NCBI GenBank assembly: GCA_964020085.1
Contig: OZ026601.1
Coordinates: 26,344,914 to 26,408,913 of the forward strand
Direction: 5' to 3'
Source: Micromussa lordhowensis
Taxonomy: Eukaryota; Cnidaria; Anthozoa; Scleractinia; Lobophylliidae
DNA length: 64,000 bases
Part shown: piece after piece, positions 39,740 through 55,000 of the stretch
Numbering within the stretch: position 1 is the stretch's first letter
Layout of the letters: every line of letters begins with the position of its first letter
Notes under the pieces: model-generated
Told to the model about the DNA's origin: nothing
The model's input: the letters and a program-made list of their open reading frames with translations, nothing else
Database searches by the model: none
Program-made: the position numbers and the translations under genes

Positions 39740-40018
39740 TTAGGTTATCCTGTCTTTGACTCGCATCACGACATTCTCTGAAAGCTGTAAGGCCTGCCGA
39801 GCCATCTGAGCCGAGTAAACTTCGTTTGGGATCTTGGGTGAGGACACCTGATCCGGATAACGCATGCGCGCTGAACCACCAACAAGTCTCTCCAGACCGC
39901 CGGCTAAGTTGGTTAACTCGGAGTCGTTTAAACCATAGCAATTGTCAAGCAAGTTGTGGACGCTAGTCTTGTCAGCATCTATTGTGTACTGAGCCGCCTT
40001 TAGTGCCTTCTCTGCTGC
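39740..40018 (-). CDS. SACS: sacsin-like exon 8: end of the HEPN domain
   Basis: The acceptor is CTCCTATAG|GCAGCAGAG. The exon encodes [17 protein letters not shown] and continues through [12 protein letters not shown] to the stop after [10 protein letters not shown]. It completes the HEPN helix bundle begun in exon 7, phase 0 at the border. It comprises 92 codons plus stop. Confidence 0.9.
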   Translation of the reverse strand, partial: AAEKALKAAQYTIDADKTSVHNLLDNCYGLNDSELTNLAGGLERLVGGSARMRYPDQVSSPKIPNEVYSAQMARQALQLSENVVMRVKDRIT

Positions 40019-43000
40019 CTATAGGAGAACACATTCATGCCAAATATTCAACAGAGGTACTGGTTACCAGTTACTATTCACGAGGGTTCTAGCTGTACCT
40101 TTATATCTAATAAGCATAAGCCGTTGAAGGGAGGACACTATCGCACATTTCCTAACACAATAATTTTAACAATAATGCAAGTAAGAATGTGTCAGTGTTT
40201 TGGTTCGCTTTGTCGCGGTCGATCCACAGTACACAAAACACCATTTAGAGTGGGAAATCCCAAAGTTGAGTTTTTATATCCTTATAGATTTCACTGCGGG
40301 TTAGTAAAATAAGTCGATATAAGCCTTTTTTACCTGATGGCATTTAAAGCATGCCCACTCATAAGAAGGCCTGCTAGAATCAATTTCATTTGCACCGGCT
40401 CTAAGGTCAGCTTCAGCCTGTCTTAACCATCGCTTAGCCTCTTCTGGCTGAGGATTCCTAATGCAGAAGCGTGGAGGAACGTGACATGATGACGCTTCCC
40501 AGGACCTGTCGGCTTGAGAGAGCCTTTCTCTATACTCCTTACGCCGCGTTCCATGCTCTATTGCACGTGTTACCCAGGCATCAATGTATTCGTCGTATGA
40601 GCCGCCTAATTGCGAGATTTTTTTCTTGATGTGTTCAAAAACCTCTGAGCAGAATTCTTCATCTTCCAAATTCTTTCCTGGTTGCCAACGTAAAATTAGC
40701 CGCTTCACGATTTGTCGTCTTTGTTGCTCTGGTAGTCTCCATGCATCCTCCAGTAGCTCTGATATCTCACCAAAAATCACATCTCTATTCTGTTTCTGGG
40801 GGCTTTCTTTGTCCCGTTCAGATATTTCTTGTATACGGTGGAATTTGTGCAAGACGGCAGCATTGACCTCAATTGGTTCTTTGTCGTATCCGATGTTGAT
40901 TTGGTACATCTTTGTCAAGAGAATGGCATCTTCATCGATCACTTCGACCTGCTTGATAATCACAGCGTAAATGTACGTGGCGGCCCCTTCCTCGAGTTGA
41001 AGACTCGGGTCATGTAGCTGATAACCTACATATTCCCCAGGTTCAAATTCCAAAAAGGCGTCATTCAGCAAATGATGCTCCTCGATTGGAATAAAACCAC
41101 CTGGCTCTGCATAAATGTCTATTTCTGTTCCATCGCAGGTGTCATCTCGTCGAATGCGCCTACTATCCAGTAGAAACCATATTTCACCAAGGGGACAACG
41201 CAACAGCTCAGGAATTAGTAACATTTTCTTTCCCAGACGTTCACCATAAATATCTTCAATGACCTGGGATGTAGCCGAAATAGCGTCGCTCATTCCTCTC
41301 GCAGATTGCAAATACACCCTCAACTTTTCCTTGCCAGACACTACAACTTTCTCTTGAAGATATGGCACATCTTCCTCACTTCCGGAAATGAGTTGACCGT
41401 TGTGAAAGAGTAAGGTTTTAAGGCTTTCCACTGCACAAAGCTCTATGTTTCGAAGACCACTTTCAATATCAGCAGCTATTCCTTCATCAAATTGCTTCTT
41501 CTGCGAGTCAACGTGTCGCATAATTCTGATAATTCCCCGAACAAACTGTGGAGACGAAAGCCGCGTCATCATTGCGTTGACAGCTCCACTTGCTACTTTT
41601 GCACCGTCGCTGAGTTTTTCTTTTACCACAGAAGACAGCATCACTGGTTGTAAAGCTGCTGGCAATTTCATCATTAGCTCTTCGTAGTTTATCATGGCAG
41701 ATGTCGGTTTGACATCCATCAGACTGAGCTCAATCACAAAACGTATGTTGAGCCTCGCGATCCTTGGTCCGTAAGCAGGTGCATCATTGAAAACCAGCTC
41801 GGTGGATTTGTGCAATGTCACAGGGATTTTTTTCAGAGGCTTATCAGAGGAGCGAATTTCTGGGCTGGTAGGTACAAATACTCAGGAAACGTAGACGGTA
41901 AGTACAGATCACATATTGCTGACGCTTCATAGGGATCGTCTTGAAGCCTTTCAAAGAAACCGTTCACCGCCTTGGAACACATTATTATTTCATTTGGATG
42001 CAATTTGTCATTCTGGCAACTTTCCCGCAACTTCTCCAAAACCATAGCATAATGGGTAGCTCTAACAGCCTTGGAACAGCCCAGGTACTCAAACAATGGC
42101 TGAAACTTGCCAAACTCGGGGGGAATTCTGTATAGATATGGCTTAATCTCACGACTTTCGTACAAGTCAAGGACTGCCTGACTGGACAGAATGAACTTCC
42201 TTCCTTCTTCAACTAAAATGCAACGAGTAGTTTCGAAGAGCCTTTTGGCTTCATTGCCTGTGGTCGCGTTGTCTTGCAGAAAGTCGTAAATACTTTCCAT
42301 GACCACCATTACTGTGGAACATTCTTCAGGTGAAGCAGTTTCCATCTTGCTTTTACGTTCAAAATGGGTGCAAATGTTTTCGCAATGACTAACGACAAGA
42401 TTTACCGATGGCTTCTTCACAACTTGGAGCTGTGCAAGAAAAGAACTGCAGTACTGCTCCATGTTGACATTATCATGACGATCAAAGTCGTATTGACGAG
42501 ACCTTGGATCTGCCCATCCTGGAAGCAAGTTTGCTGTCGTCCATACGAGGCATTCGTAATCATTGAAAACTGCCCCTTTGAATGCAATGAAGGGAATTTC
42601 TCTATCCATTGTTGCTCCTATAGGCGGACAGACTGTTAACAATGGTTCTGTAACAGGGTCGGCAGCGACGAAGGGAATATCACAGACCATGTGCAAAAGA
42701 CCTTCACCCACTACATTGTGTCTAGAGATTAGGTGATCCACCAGAACCGAAGACTTCGTGTACGTATTGTTATTTCGCTTTGTGGCAGCTTCTTTTGCAA
42801 CTTCTGTAGCAAATCTCTGAAAATCGTCTTGGGAAACATTCTGCACCAGACCTATCATTTCCAAAAAGGGTAACCATTCTTCCGAAGCGAAAGGGTCTGG
42901 TGGAAACTCGTCCTCTGTCAGCATGGACTTGAAAACAGGATTTCGGGGATCATAGAAACACGATGCAGTCAACAACGTGCCCTCCTTGCTCGGAATGAAT

Positions 43001-46000
43001 TTGACTGTTTTCAAGTTGTCTAACAGCCTTTGCTTCCCGATTTCTCTTTCATTTTTATGTTTAGCACTTCCTGAAAAATTAAATTGGCAAATATATCTGA
43101 TATGAGCCAAAGTTCCTTCCTCACTGAAATACGGAAAACACTTGAAGACAAACTCGAGATACGCTTCAACAGCAGAGACACTTTCAACATCCAAGAATTC
43201 ATAAAGATCTGACAAGCTTGAGGTGGATTTCAAAAACAAGTAGTCAAGTACTGATTCCACAACATCCATCTCTTCTTCAGGTAATTCATCAGGTATAATG
43301 CAGGACTTTCTATCCTCGAGTTTTGCAAGGCCACCTCTTGCCGTGGGATAAAACGGCAGCTTCCTTAAGATTTCTTTGTCAACATCTCTGAGACTTTTTA
43401 CGTTCCGGTTAAAGTACTCTAGAACAACTGTGGCATTTGAGAGCTGTAATTTACCATCAAGGGACCGAGAATCCGTTTCTAAAGCCAGTTTGAGTGCTGT
43501 GAGCAGGGACTTTGGCGTCTTGAGAGAAGCTACCAAATTACGTACGAAATGGTACGAATCTGTTTTGGTGAAAGGTGTAGTAAGAAAGTATATTGTTGTA
43601 ATTACTACTGAATTAACCTCTGGCAAGCCCAAAGACCTCACAATAACAGCCACATTCCGATCTGAAATACCACAGTCACAAAAATCGACAACGGATTCTG
43701 CCATACAAAGTGGCACCAGGAAATGATCTATTGATGTTTGTTTGTTCACATCAGTCTTTGAAGAACAAGATGTGGAGGATCGTTTCCCCTGGATTGTTTT
43801 AGTTGCTGGGAGAAGGCACCATTTAGATAGTGGCGAGAGCAGCGTACGAAAGAATTCTTCTGTGCAGTCCTCACTTATCTCTGCTTTCACCATTGCATCC
43901 TTGGCAAACTCATGCAAGAAGTTCCAAACCCTATATATCCACTGGCGATTAGGTAAGGTTGCAGACGGGTCATCTGGGCACCATTTCACATAGCGATCTT
44001 CGCTAATGTACCTGTACGGTAGGCTTTCATGTAACATCGAGGCAAACATTTGTACATCCAAAGGACGAAAAAAGGGCCACTTCATGCATTCAGGGCTGCT
44101 AAAAATGTCGCTACGGACTTCCTTGTGAACAAAAATGGACGGGGAACAGGGCAAAATATCTTGGTAGCGACTCAGACATCGAGGACTACTTCCGCTAAAG
44201 GCATCCAAGTTGTTGTCCTGAGTAAGAAGCAGTGGCAGTCCAGAAAGATTCTTCGGAAAATGTTCGTCGTCTTTGCAGTACTTCAGGACACGGATCACTC
44301 CTCGATCGTTTTTGAATGGTGTCTTGTTCACTGGGCATGGAATCTTTCCAACATTGCAAAGCGGATCAGCATCACTATAGGATTTGTAGAAATCCATAAC
44401 TGCAATGGGTGAAACACAAACAACTTCCACTTCTGCCTTCTTGAAAGACTCGAAAGTGGTCATTGAAAATGCGACAAGTTTTAGACCTGTCTCGAGCAAG
44501 GTTTCTTCAAATTTGGACTTCCGCGTGATTCTTCCTTTTTCCCTTCTTTTCCTTTCCTCTTCCTCTTCTTTGCTTTCAAGTACACTTTTTGGGGGTTTGG
44601 CAGCAAAACAGCCTTTTATTTCGAGATTGTTGAAGTAGATTTTATCTTTACCGGTACCTGACAGTGGAAACCACTCCACCTGGACTCTCTCAGAACCGTA
44701 GGATCCCTCACGGTGGGAGCTAGAGCTCCCTTCCACTTTCTTCACTAATGGGATCAAGCGTATCCCCTTCTTGCTCATCACTTGGTAGACTGCCTTAACC
44801 AATGTCTTCCAATACGTATCTTCTTTGGGAAACCTTGGAAAGAGCTCCTCGTATGTGCTTAACTTTTGTAAAGTCGTACTTCTACAATGACTGCGAGATT
44901 CAACGCGATCTTGTACGATTGGCAAATGGAGGAAAGGACGAACTCCGTCTAGAAGCGTCAGATAGCATGACGCAATGACGTCGCGCAACAAGGCATTGTT
45001 CCAATCAGTCCTATAGTCGCTGGTTACATCTCTCCACAAATTTCTCCTTGTCTCATGGTCCAATGCAAAGTGCCCATTGATGTGAACTGGCAAATCAGTT
45101 TCAAGTGGAAGTGGAAGAAAGCAGTACGCTTTTTTCTTCCTTTCTAGCTGCTCCCTTGAGTTTGTACTCTCCAAAAGGCACGCAACGCCGCCTCGAGGAA
45201 GCATCCCCAGCTTTTGTTTCCTAAAAGCACCGACAATACTCTCATCCACCGCTTCCTCAAAGCCAACCTGTTGGACAATCAACCATGTTTCCTCTCTGCC
45301 GGAGGTGTCTCTCAACTTCATAGTATACATACACTTTTTGACATTTACGCTTGTGGGCAAAAAATTGTGGCTCTCTTTCACGCGATTTTTGATGATCTTT
45401 TTGATGAAATCAGCGAATTCCTGCCTCTTCCTCTCATCGTCTTCAGACAAAAGCACTTCAACAGAGTATTTATCCGTCAGCTTCCCAGATGATTCATCTA
45501 TTTCACACAGACTAATCTTCTTCACATTGTTAACAAAAAGGAGAACGTCGAACAGCTCTTTCTTCAGTTCTTCCATCATCTCGTCTAATTTCTTCTCTGT
45601 TACCGCAGCTGACGATATTTTAGAAATTTCTGCCATTTCCACCGTTCTAAGGGGAAGCCTGAACATTGTTGAATTTTCGATGGAAAAAAGATCCTCGAGA
45701 TAACAAGGGAAGACATCTGGAAACTTTCTTTTCATCTCCTTGACGTCTTTATACATTCTGCCAGGTTCTTTCTGTGTTGCTTTCGGGACATACTGGCAAT
45801 GTGGGTCAAATACACACAACACATCTCCAATTTCTTCACCCTTTGACCTGAATGAGGGCACGTCAGTCAAGTGGTAGACAGCATTGAATCCGACACCATA
45901 TTGGCCAGTCTTGTTTGGATGATCGCCCTTACTACCCTCGCCCAGGGTCTGTATTCCTTTGATATCTGCATTAGTGAAAGGTTTGTTGTTGTACACACAC

Positions 46001-49000
46001 AATGCCGGTCCTTGCAATGCTTTCCAGCTTTCGTTCAACACTTTTTCATCAGGATGGTATCTTGGGTCCTTAAAGAAACAGATTTCGGTTGCCTGCGCAT
46101 CATCTGCATTTTGAAGAAGTTCTTTCAAGATGTCCTTCTCACATGGGTAACCTGTGAGAATCTGTTTCAGACGAGTTGTGAGCTCCTCTCGCTGTCCATA
46201 GGGAATCCCATGGTCATGATGTTGTAGGGCTTCGTCTCTTCGTGTTTTAACGCCCAAGCGAGAACATGTTGGCCACGGAATTTGGTCACTGACAAATTCA
46301 ATACTTTCGTCGTCGTCATTATCGGATATCCAAGGGCAGTCCTTCATACAAAGTTGAGATACCGGTTTCATTTCTCTCCTAGAGGAAGGAAGGTAAACAG
46401 ATCCCCATTTGTCGGATATTTTAGAGCAATCGCCAATTGACCGTTCCAATGTCTCCCCTAGTTGAATCGCCATGTGGACTGTCACTTCTAGAGTTTGTTC
46501 ATCAAGATGCCTGTCAAGGAATTGGCGCTCTACCCGTTGAAGACTTGAAATGAAATCTTTTTCCTCGAACTTCTCTTTCACGCCAGCAAGTTTCATGATA
46601 TCGGAATAGGAGTCGGCAAGACGTTCTGGAAGCTTATAAAGGTACGGGGAGCAGTCTGCCTTAATTTCCAGGGCCACCTGGTCTGCGGGGAGAAATCTCT
46701 TCCCTACAAGAATGAACTTCTTGTCAACTAAGAATTCTTTAATTTCAGGTCTATAACTGCTCATCATTCCCTGCAGAAATGAATACGCCTCAGTGCAAAC
46801 ACGGTAGACTTCGTCATAACTTTTGCGATCCAATGAATTGATGTCAGTGGATATTGCTTCTTCGAGCTGCCTCATGACATGCTGGATACTGACACCTTTG
46901 TTTCTCAACTTCAACAACTCTATCACCTTTTTGGGGATTTCCAGGTCAGCAAGCGGCTCCGTGCAACACACAAGATACTTCTTTTCCTTCAGGAAGACAT
47001 CTTTTGGTGCGACCAGAAATTTTTTTCTACGTTGAAATTCGTCCCCTTTCCAGGAAAGAGGAAAGTGCTCTGGTTTTCGAAGAACGGGGAGAAATTTAGC
47101 TTCTACAAGGCGTGTCGTAATGGGTTCTGTAGGAACTTTACCCTTGCCTTTCAGTTTCTCATGAATAAATGAGAGCAACACTTTTACACGCTTGACTGCC
47201 GCTTTACTGTCAACTGCATTTATCCTGTCAATACTCTCTGCTCTCTCTGCAATCTCCTGCCAAGGAAGAACATCTGACACCATTCCAAGCTGCTCAAGTT
47301 TGGCTAATCGTTGACGGTTGAGAAAGGTTTCATCAGTTCCACAAGGAAATTTGCCATCGTTAGGGCAGAATAGAGAGGCTACATCTCTGTTTGGGTTTAC
47401 AAGTTGGCTAGGACATTTCAGACTTCTGCCACATGGTGATGCTGGAATACAGGCATGCGTCTTTATCAGTTCAGCTAAATCTCGGTTGTTGCTATCCAAA
47501 ACATGCAGCACCAACACATCTCTCAGAACGGAACGAACTTTGAAAACGTTTGGAAAGAAAAGCTCATGGAAAAATCGATTCTTGTCGTACGTTCTAGTCT
47601 GAATTACTTCCCACAGACCACAATCGTTGAAAGACTGGAACACGTCTGCTGGCAAATCGATTGCCACTTCGTCTTCATTAATCAACTTCTGAAACACGGC
47701 AAATAAAGTGTCACCTATTTGAGGCTCCAAGCGAAAACCTGGATCGAGAAACACTACCTGGCGTATGTCAACCCATGTACTTCCATCTGCTGAGAATAAA
47801 GCATGACCTCCAACGGCAAGTTGTTCATAGAAGGACTGAAGGATAGGCCAACAGTCTCCACGTACCTCGTCAGCCTTTGGCCATAATGAATGGAACTTGT
47901 AAGAACCGTCGTCTGGAGCAATTGACTTCATGTCTTCAAGAAGAGAAAAATAGGCAGTCAAAATGGAGTCTTGCATAAGCACTTTGTTCCAGTCGAACCC
48001 TTGACATCTTTTGTCGTCTTTAACTTTCGACTGCAATTGACGTCTGTTAGCAGCTACTGCGAAAGATCCATTAATGTGTAATGGTAGGCCACTATGGATT
48101 GGAAGTGGGAGATAGCAGAAGATGATACTATTAAGGGTTATTTCATCCCCATCAACATTCGCAGGCAACGGCAAAAATTTACTATTTCTGGTTTGTGCCA
48201 AACGAACAGCTGCTCCTCCTGATGGAAGAAGACTTTCGTCGTTTCCCGCAAACTTCATTGCTTGACCACTGCCCATTGCAGAGACCACAAGCCACGTGAA
48301 ACGCTCCTGGAAAATATATTCGTGGCTGTTGAAGAATGTCAAGCCAAGTTTAGTAAAACTACTATCGATATCAACTAGGATCGAACATTCCGGGAATTCA
48401 CTTGGATGGACTGTGTGATACTTTGCCTCCCTCGCGACCTTCGATGACGCTTGAAGAAAGCCACATTGCCTTAGGAAACGCTGCTGTCCAGCATCCAGTT
48501 TCTCTGCAGTAACTGGTAATGTCACGGGGAAGCACAATTCTCGAAGAATTCCTTCCTGTGACATCGATTTGGAGACCTGAAACATCAAGGCAGGCAGAGA
48601 ATATGGACTTGCCTTTCTTGGCAAACTGTAGATTTCCACACGCAGAACATGTTGTGTAAAAAGAAGCAAAGACTTCGACCTATCAATTAGCATTTGCAGC
48701 AATTCTCGCATTTCGCGGTCGTCGTAATTCAGCTTCTTTATCTCACTTCCCAGGGCTTGCTCTCGAGTCCTCAACGGAAATCGAAAAAGCGTTCCATTAA
48801 ATGAGTTGTCTTCCTTGCTCAGATGCAAATCGCAGCCAAAGATGCCATTAAATGGTTTGAATTGATTTACGAATTTGCAAAGCCTCTTCACATCTTTGTT
48901 GAGATTAATCTTTATCCCTGGCTTCCTTTTGTCCTTGATGGCCTTTCCGAGGTATGACGTGTGAGGATCAAAAATGACAAAATAGTTCCTACTTAAGATC

Positions 49001-52000
49001 ATAGGCACATCGGTCAAATTGTACACGGCATTGAACCCAAGTCCAAACCTGCCAATCTTTTCGGTCTCGTGTTCTTTTGTTGCTTCATTGAGTTTTGCAA
49101 TGTTCTCAAAGTCTTCATCTTTGAATTCAGCGTCGTTATAGACCCACAATGCAGGACCTTGACAGCCTTTCATGCCTTCATCAATCAAACAGGTCATGGC
49201 ATCCTCGTTCGTTCTTTCATCATAGAGAAATCTGACTTCAGTGGCCCCGGCATCGTCTGCGTTTTGCACAAGTTCTTTCAGAACTGAAAATCCATCCGTG
49301 TACTCTTCCAAAAGTCGATTCAGTCGAGTAGTAAGCCTCTCTCCCTGTCCAAACTCTTCTCCTATGGACAGCTCATCCGGGTTCAGCATTACATTGGCGT
49401 GGCTTCGAACACCAAGACGTTCGGCAGTACCGTTAGGGACATTGGGGTGAACATAAAAATAGTCCAAGTCTTCGTCGTCACCTTCTGTCGTCAGCCACTC
49501 GTGGTGGTGGCACATACAACACTCCACTGGTTTAAGTATTACCTGTGAGTTGTCTTCAGTGTGTGTTGGGAGAACAATTTGCGCTTGGAGCTCCTCGGGC
49601 AACTGTTCACTTGCCAACTCGTTCAGGATGTCGACGGATAACTGAAGATCGTGCTTTATTTCCAAAGTGCTGGATAGGACCATTCCATCGTCATACTTCT
49701 CTTTAATCAGATGGAGGACCTGTACCAGAACAGCTGGATTACTGCATTCCCTCATACCAAAACGGTAAAACAGTTTAGCGTACTTAGCCATGTCGGGAGG
49801 AAGAGAACGTATGTAGGGTGTAAGATCAATGTGTGGCTTGCTGACAAGCACATGGCTAGGTGAGGAAAAGCCATCTCCGTTCCACACCCAATCAAACTTT
49901 TCTAAACAGTGAAATGCACGATCCACATCAACGTCCTTTGCTAGCACTTGACTTAGCAACCAATAAATTTCGTTTACCACAACCATAAAGAGCGGCTTTT
50001 CTTCTTTTGAATACGATCTGATCACATTCTGCAAATGCTGAATGACCTGGAGGACACCGGGAAGGTATTGCCAGCCAAAATACTTGGAAATTTGATTGGA
50101 TGGCTGTACTTCTACAAGAGGCATAACCGTTCCAACGAGGTTTGCAAGATACTGACTCTTTACTTCAGTTGGCTTGAAAAAGCGTTTGCCGTTTTCTTCG
50201 CCTGCCTCAAACCATGCCAGTCCCGGAGGATAATTAGGGGGCCTCTCTTGCAATCTTGAAACCCAGCGAATGTCCTTCAGAAGCGATCCTAACTGTTGTC
50301 CATTGACTGACTCCGATAACTTTTGCGGATTGTCTCTGAGGAACTCCAAAACCGCCCTCGACTTCCGCTCTGCGGTTGGAAGGTGAGTAAGCCAACTTAC
50401 CAATTTGGCACTTTGGTACAAATCGTATCCCGTGATGTTGTCCTCGCTTTTCATTCCAAGCTCTTCTAAGACGACGAGTACAGAACGTTCGTTGTACGCG
50501 ACTGTGGGGAAAACATCTTCATTAACGAATAAGTTCTCTAGGATGTCGTTTCTGGGATCAAAGAGGTCTGTTGCTCTTGCTCGCCCTCTTTGTTTGGAGA
50601 CAAAGGGCAATGCCTGTAATTTCTGTTTGAAAATGGCATTTTTGCGAATTTCCCTTGTGTGGTTTTCCAGTACATAAGTCATGAGTGTGTCAATCTGCTC
50701 TCCAGAGTACTTTCCTCGTTGTATGTCTGGAAACACTATTTGGCAGAGCAACTCAGTTGGCGTTAGAATCTTGACGTCTAGGAGAACTGCTAAAGTCTTG
50801 GAATCGTGCTGAGTAATGTCAATCAGCTCTCGTAGAGGTGAAACCGGAAGAAAATCAGCAACTGCTGCACACAGACCCTCCTTCTTTGATACGAACTTCT
50901 TGGACAGCGTCTGGAAAATGGGAAGCGAACAAAGAAGATTGTACTCCGCTTGTCCTACATATGATGGTCTCACACGGACAAGAAATGACCTGAGGAGGCA
51001 CTTTTCGTTGGCAGATAATATCTTGCGCACGATTTCTGAAAACTTTCCAGTTGCCATCTGGCTGGAGGAAACCACCATTGCTTTGAAAACGCCTTGTGCG
51101 GACGGTGGATGTACAAAGGTCCCCAAGACAGCGGGATGGTGTCTTACATAGGTGGGAAAATCATTCATGATAATTATACCAAGCTTCCTTAAAACATTCG
51201 TCAGCGTGTCGTCGAGGCTATCATCATTAAGGCGTTTGACAACAACTCTAGAAGGGTAGCAAAGTCGTCCCAACGTTACAGGTGTTTGTGTCATGCTGAG
51301 TGGAATCAGAGGTAGCTTTCCAAGGCTCTGAATATCTTCCTCTGTTGTGAAATGTTCTTGAAGATATCTCCAGACAACCTTGATCCAGTCTCTTGGAGGA
51401 TGGTTGTGCTTACTGTCATCAGGGAACCAGGAAACGACATCACCCTCATTCCACTCAGCCGGTAGGGCCTCACAGAGAAGAGATGGTACATCATCTTCGC
51501 ATAATAGCCGTAATTGTGTCACTTCTGTGAAATAAGCATAATAACATAGAGAGTGACAGTCGTCGTAGTAAAACACGCAATATTAGGACGTTAATAAACA
51601 TACTGTTGTAATACCATAATGTTGTTGCCTACATCTTTGATATGCCTCAATGCGACTGCGTGATGCAGTTAGTGAGTTGGTATATGGCAAGTCATCTTTT
51701 GGCTGTGAGAACGCGCGATGTGGTTCCAGTCAAAGAGCTACATTTCACCTTTGCTCAATAAAAAGTTTAGGTAGCTTAGTGCTTAGAGCATCACATACGG
51801 TCATGGGCTTAAATCCCATCTGGAACTAGGATTTCCTTCCGACTCGATGTAATTTCTGCATTTAAATTCCTTATAACATTGTAATACCCACGAAAAAGAA
51901 CTAAAAACAATAGCCGGTATGTATCAGTCGTCTTTGTTACAATTCTGGTCAGCTTATTCGTTGTAAGGCCGTTCTACTATCCAGTGAGCCATACGATCTA

Positions 52001-55000
52001 TGAACGGAATGCTATTAACTACTGTAGATATTAAAATAAAGAATAAACAAATGCTCAGTAAGATAAAGCCATACTCTAATCCAAAAAAAATCGTTTTACC
52101 TTGATCAGCTGCATCTTTCAGCTTCCGAATGATGTCCCCATCGACTGTATCATCAACGAAACGGTGTTCTAGACCAGGAAAGAGTTCTCGGGGATGATCA
52201 GGCGAGCAGATAAAAATTTCCTTTCCCCGATCTGAAAAGTTTGTGAAGGCGCCATTGAAGAGGGGCAACAACATCAAGCCGCAGAGTTTGTCAAACTTGC
52301 GATCTTTAAGACAAAACTGAAGAAGGACTAGTTTCTCTCGTCTATCAAGTTTCTGGTAACAAGAAGGGACTTTCTTCAGTGTTGCTATTGTACGACTAGG
52401 TGTGATATTCTTTACAGCGGCCCCTGCATAGCAGGTAATGGCGTTACTGACGTGACTTGGTACTGAAACAACAGGCACATCAGCTGCTAGTAACACTCGC
52501 TGAAGTAGCTCTTTAGGCTCATCGCAAGACAGTAGGTCAAAAATGGCTTTATCTACTGCCAGCCATTGCCCAAGATGTGCCGGTGTATAAACAACTTGTT
52601 TCTGCAGTAACAAGTGAAAAAATGGATCTTTAATTCTCTCCCACTTCGGGTCAATGGAGCTGATATCTGGCCATGCCCTGTGAGAAAAAAAAAGAAGTTA
52701 ACAAGTGTTAAAAGTGTAAACACTGTAGTAGTTCCTTGGTTTAGATACCAGTATAGCAAGCATGGGTCTTCCCAAGATATACTACAGCATTCTAGACATT
52801 TTTTAAAATCTAGGAGCAACTTCCGCCGCTTTCTCGAGTCCGATCTCGTTCCTCTCCAGGAGGACTGATCCTGGGCTCCTTTGCAGACCAGCGGCTGGCA
52901 ATCAAGCCTAATTCAATTGTGATAGTTGCACTACATACTCCGTGTTTGAACAAAATAACATTTTTTCAACAAGTCTAGAATCAACAATCTATAAATCACG
53001 CCAAAGTACGTCTAACAGCCAGAAATAACGAATTATTTTTGTAGTTGGAGTCATATTTATCCCAATGCATGACAGTTATTAACCGAGCTTACTTGAAGAT
53101 GGATGTCCTTGGTACGAAAAATGATTTCTGGTGAATGGCTTCCAAGATCATCGTGGCATATGCTCTGGGTATGGCCTCCTCAAGAAGACATCTGTTCCAT
53201 AGTAGCGACTTGTCCGTCAGCTGCCGACCAGTCGTCTCGCGGTCCTCTTGATCCGCATTTGGAGATTTGATATAACGCCTGTTCTGACTCAAAGCAAAGA
53301 AACCGTTAACGTGCACTGGCAAACCTGTCAAGCTTCTCTTTTGCACTGGCAGAGGCAAGAAGCAAAACACATGACCTTTGATGTCGGGCGTTTGCAGTTT
53401 GGGACCTGTTGGTAATGCCATGGCGACACCTACCGTAGGTAGATAGTTAAGTTCTTTATCTGTCATCAGCCTCTTAAATGTCATAGAAACCGCTCCTCCA
53501 CAAAAGTAATTGGTAACGAGGAAAGAATGCTGCTTCACGGTTTCATCATCAAAGAACGAGTCGAACCTCACTGTCTCTATCGTAACAGGGTAGGTTACAG
53601 TGACAGATTCGGTCATCACTTTTCCAGGTGTGATCTTTTCGAGAAACTCCTTTCTCTTCACTCGAACTATTTGGAGACTTTGATCGGCGATTTTCACTTG
53701 AAAGACCCTTTCAGGATCAGACTCTGACTCTTCTCTAACATAAAGCTCGATCGATTCCAGGTGTTGAAGAAACAGGAGAACCAAGTGAGAGTCAGCCTCA
53801 AAACTTCCAAACAATGTATCCATCTTTTCAGCAGAGTAGAGTGTTTCTGACAACTCGGAGGGTTTGGTCCTGAAAGGGAAACGGAACAGAGTGCCATCGT
53901 AAAATCCCCGGGAAAACACATCTTCCGTACAGTCAAAGATTCCCTTGTAAGGAACGAACTGGTCTGGTATTCCGTCCATCTCTGCGCGGTCTTCATTGAG
54001 TCGCCAGTGTTTCCCTGTTCGTCTGTGGCGCTTGTCAGAAAAGTGGACACCATGAGGGTCAATAAAGCCAATTTGGCAATCACTGAGTAAACTTGGTAAA
54101 TCTGTGATAGAAGAGCGACAAAACATAACTAAGAGGACCACTGTGGTGTCGAGTGCTTTATTTTAAGGAACGGAATATTGAAATCAATCTTCAAACAATT
54201 GTTTCACTTTTCTAAACAAAATAGGCCAATTCAATCAACTTAAAGAAGACATAAATTGTAAACGTTTCTCTTTGCAGGTACGCTGGAAATTCATCAGGTT
54301 TAATAAATACATTAAGTTTTTAAGCAGGCTCTCAGATGCAGTTACGATTAAGAGGCGCATGTGTAGAACTATTCGTTACTCTGTGAGTCTTAGATTCTGT
54401 ATGGTTTAATCCACTGGGATCATTGGATTTTCTAGAATGGAGTTATATAAACTTAGTGATTTGGTCGTAGATCTCTGAAAAATACTTTGTGTTAAGCGTG
54501 CTTCAAAGGCAGATATTTTACTTTAACAACGTACATGAACACGAATTTATTATGAGTGTACTGCACATACCTGTCATGTGAAATACAGACTTGAATCCCA
54601 AACCAAAACGGCCGACTTTCATTGGATCTTCCACTTTGATGCTATCACAGACCAGTCGAATGCCCCTCCAGTCTTCTTTTGTAAACCGTGCGTTGTTGTA
54701 GGCGTAAAGCGCCGGGCCCTGTTTGAACGTTTCAATAAAAGACATATGAGGGAAATTTCTGTGGCACTAGGGAGAGATGTGTATGAATTTCTAGCGTCCC
54801 CAAATGCAACTTGTGTAATCATGTAAACTATAGCAGTATGCTGTACATATTGACTGATTTTTCCCTTATCCGACCCAACAACATCAGAGAAACCATTGAA
54901 CTAGAAAAAACCCCAAGTATAATGCTCTACCTTTGTCAAAAATTATTGTGAAACTGAGCTTTGTAGTTATTGTGAGTTATCCATTCAAAGATTTTTCAAT

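Noticed and set aside
41941..51151. Many plus-strand open frames opposite the sacsin-like gene
   Set aside because: They are shadows of the long conserved minus-strand coding sequence and show no domains of their own.
51770..51832. Functional tRNA gene
   Set aside because: A- and B-box-like words are present but the B box is degenerate and no acceptor stem can be paired.
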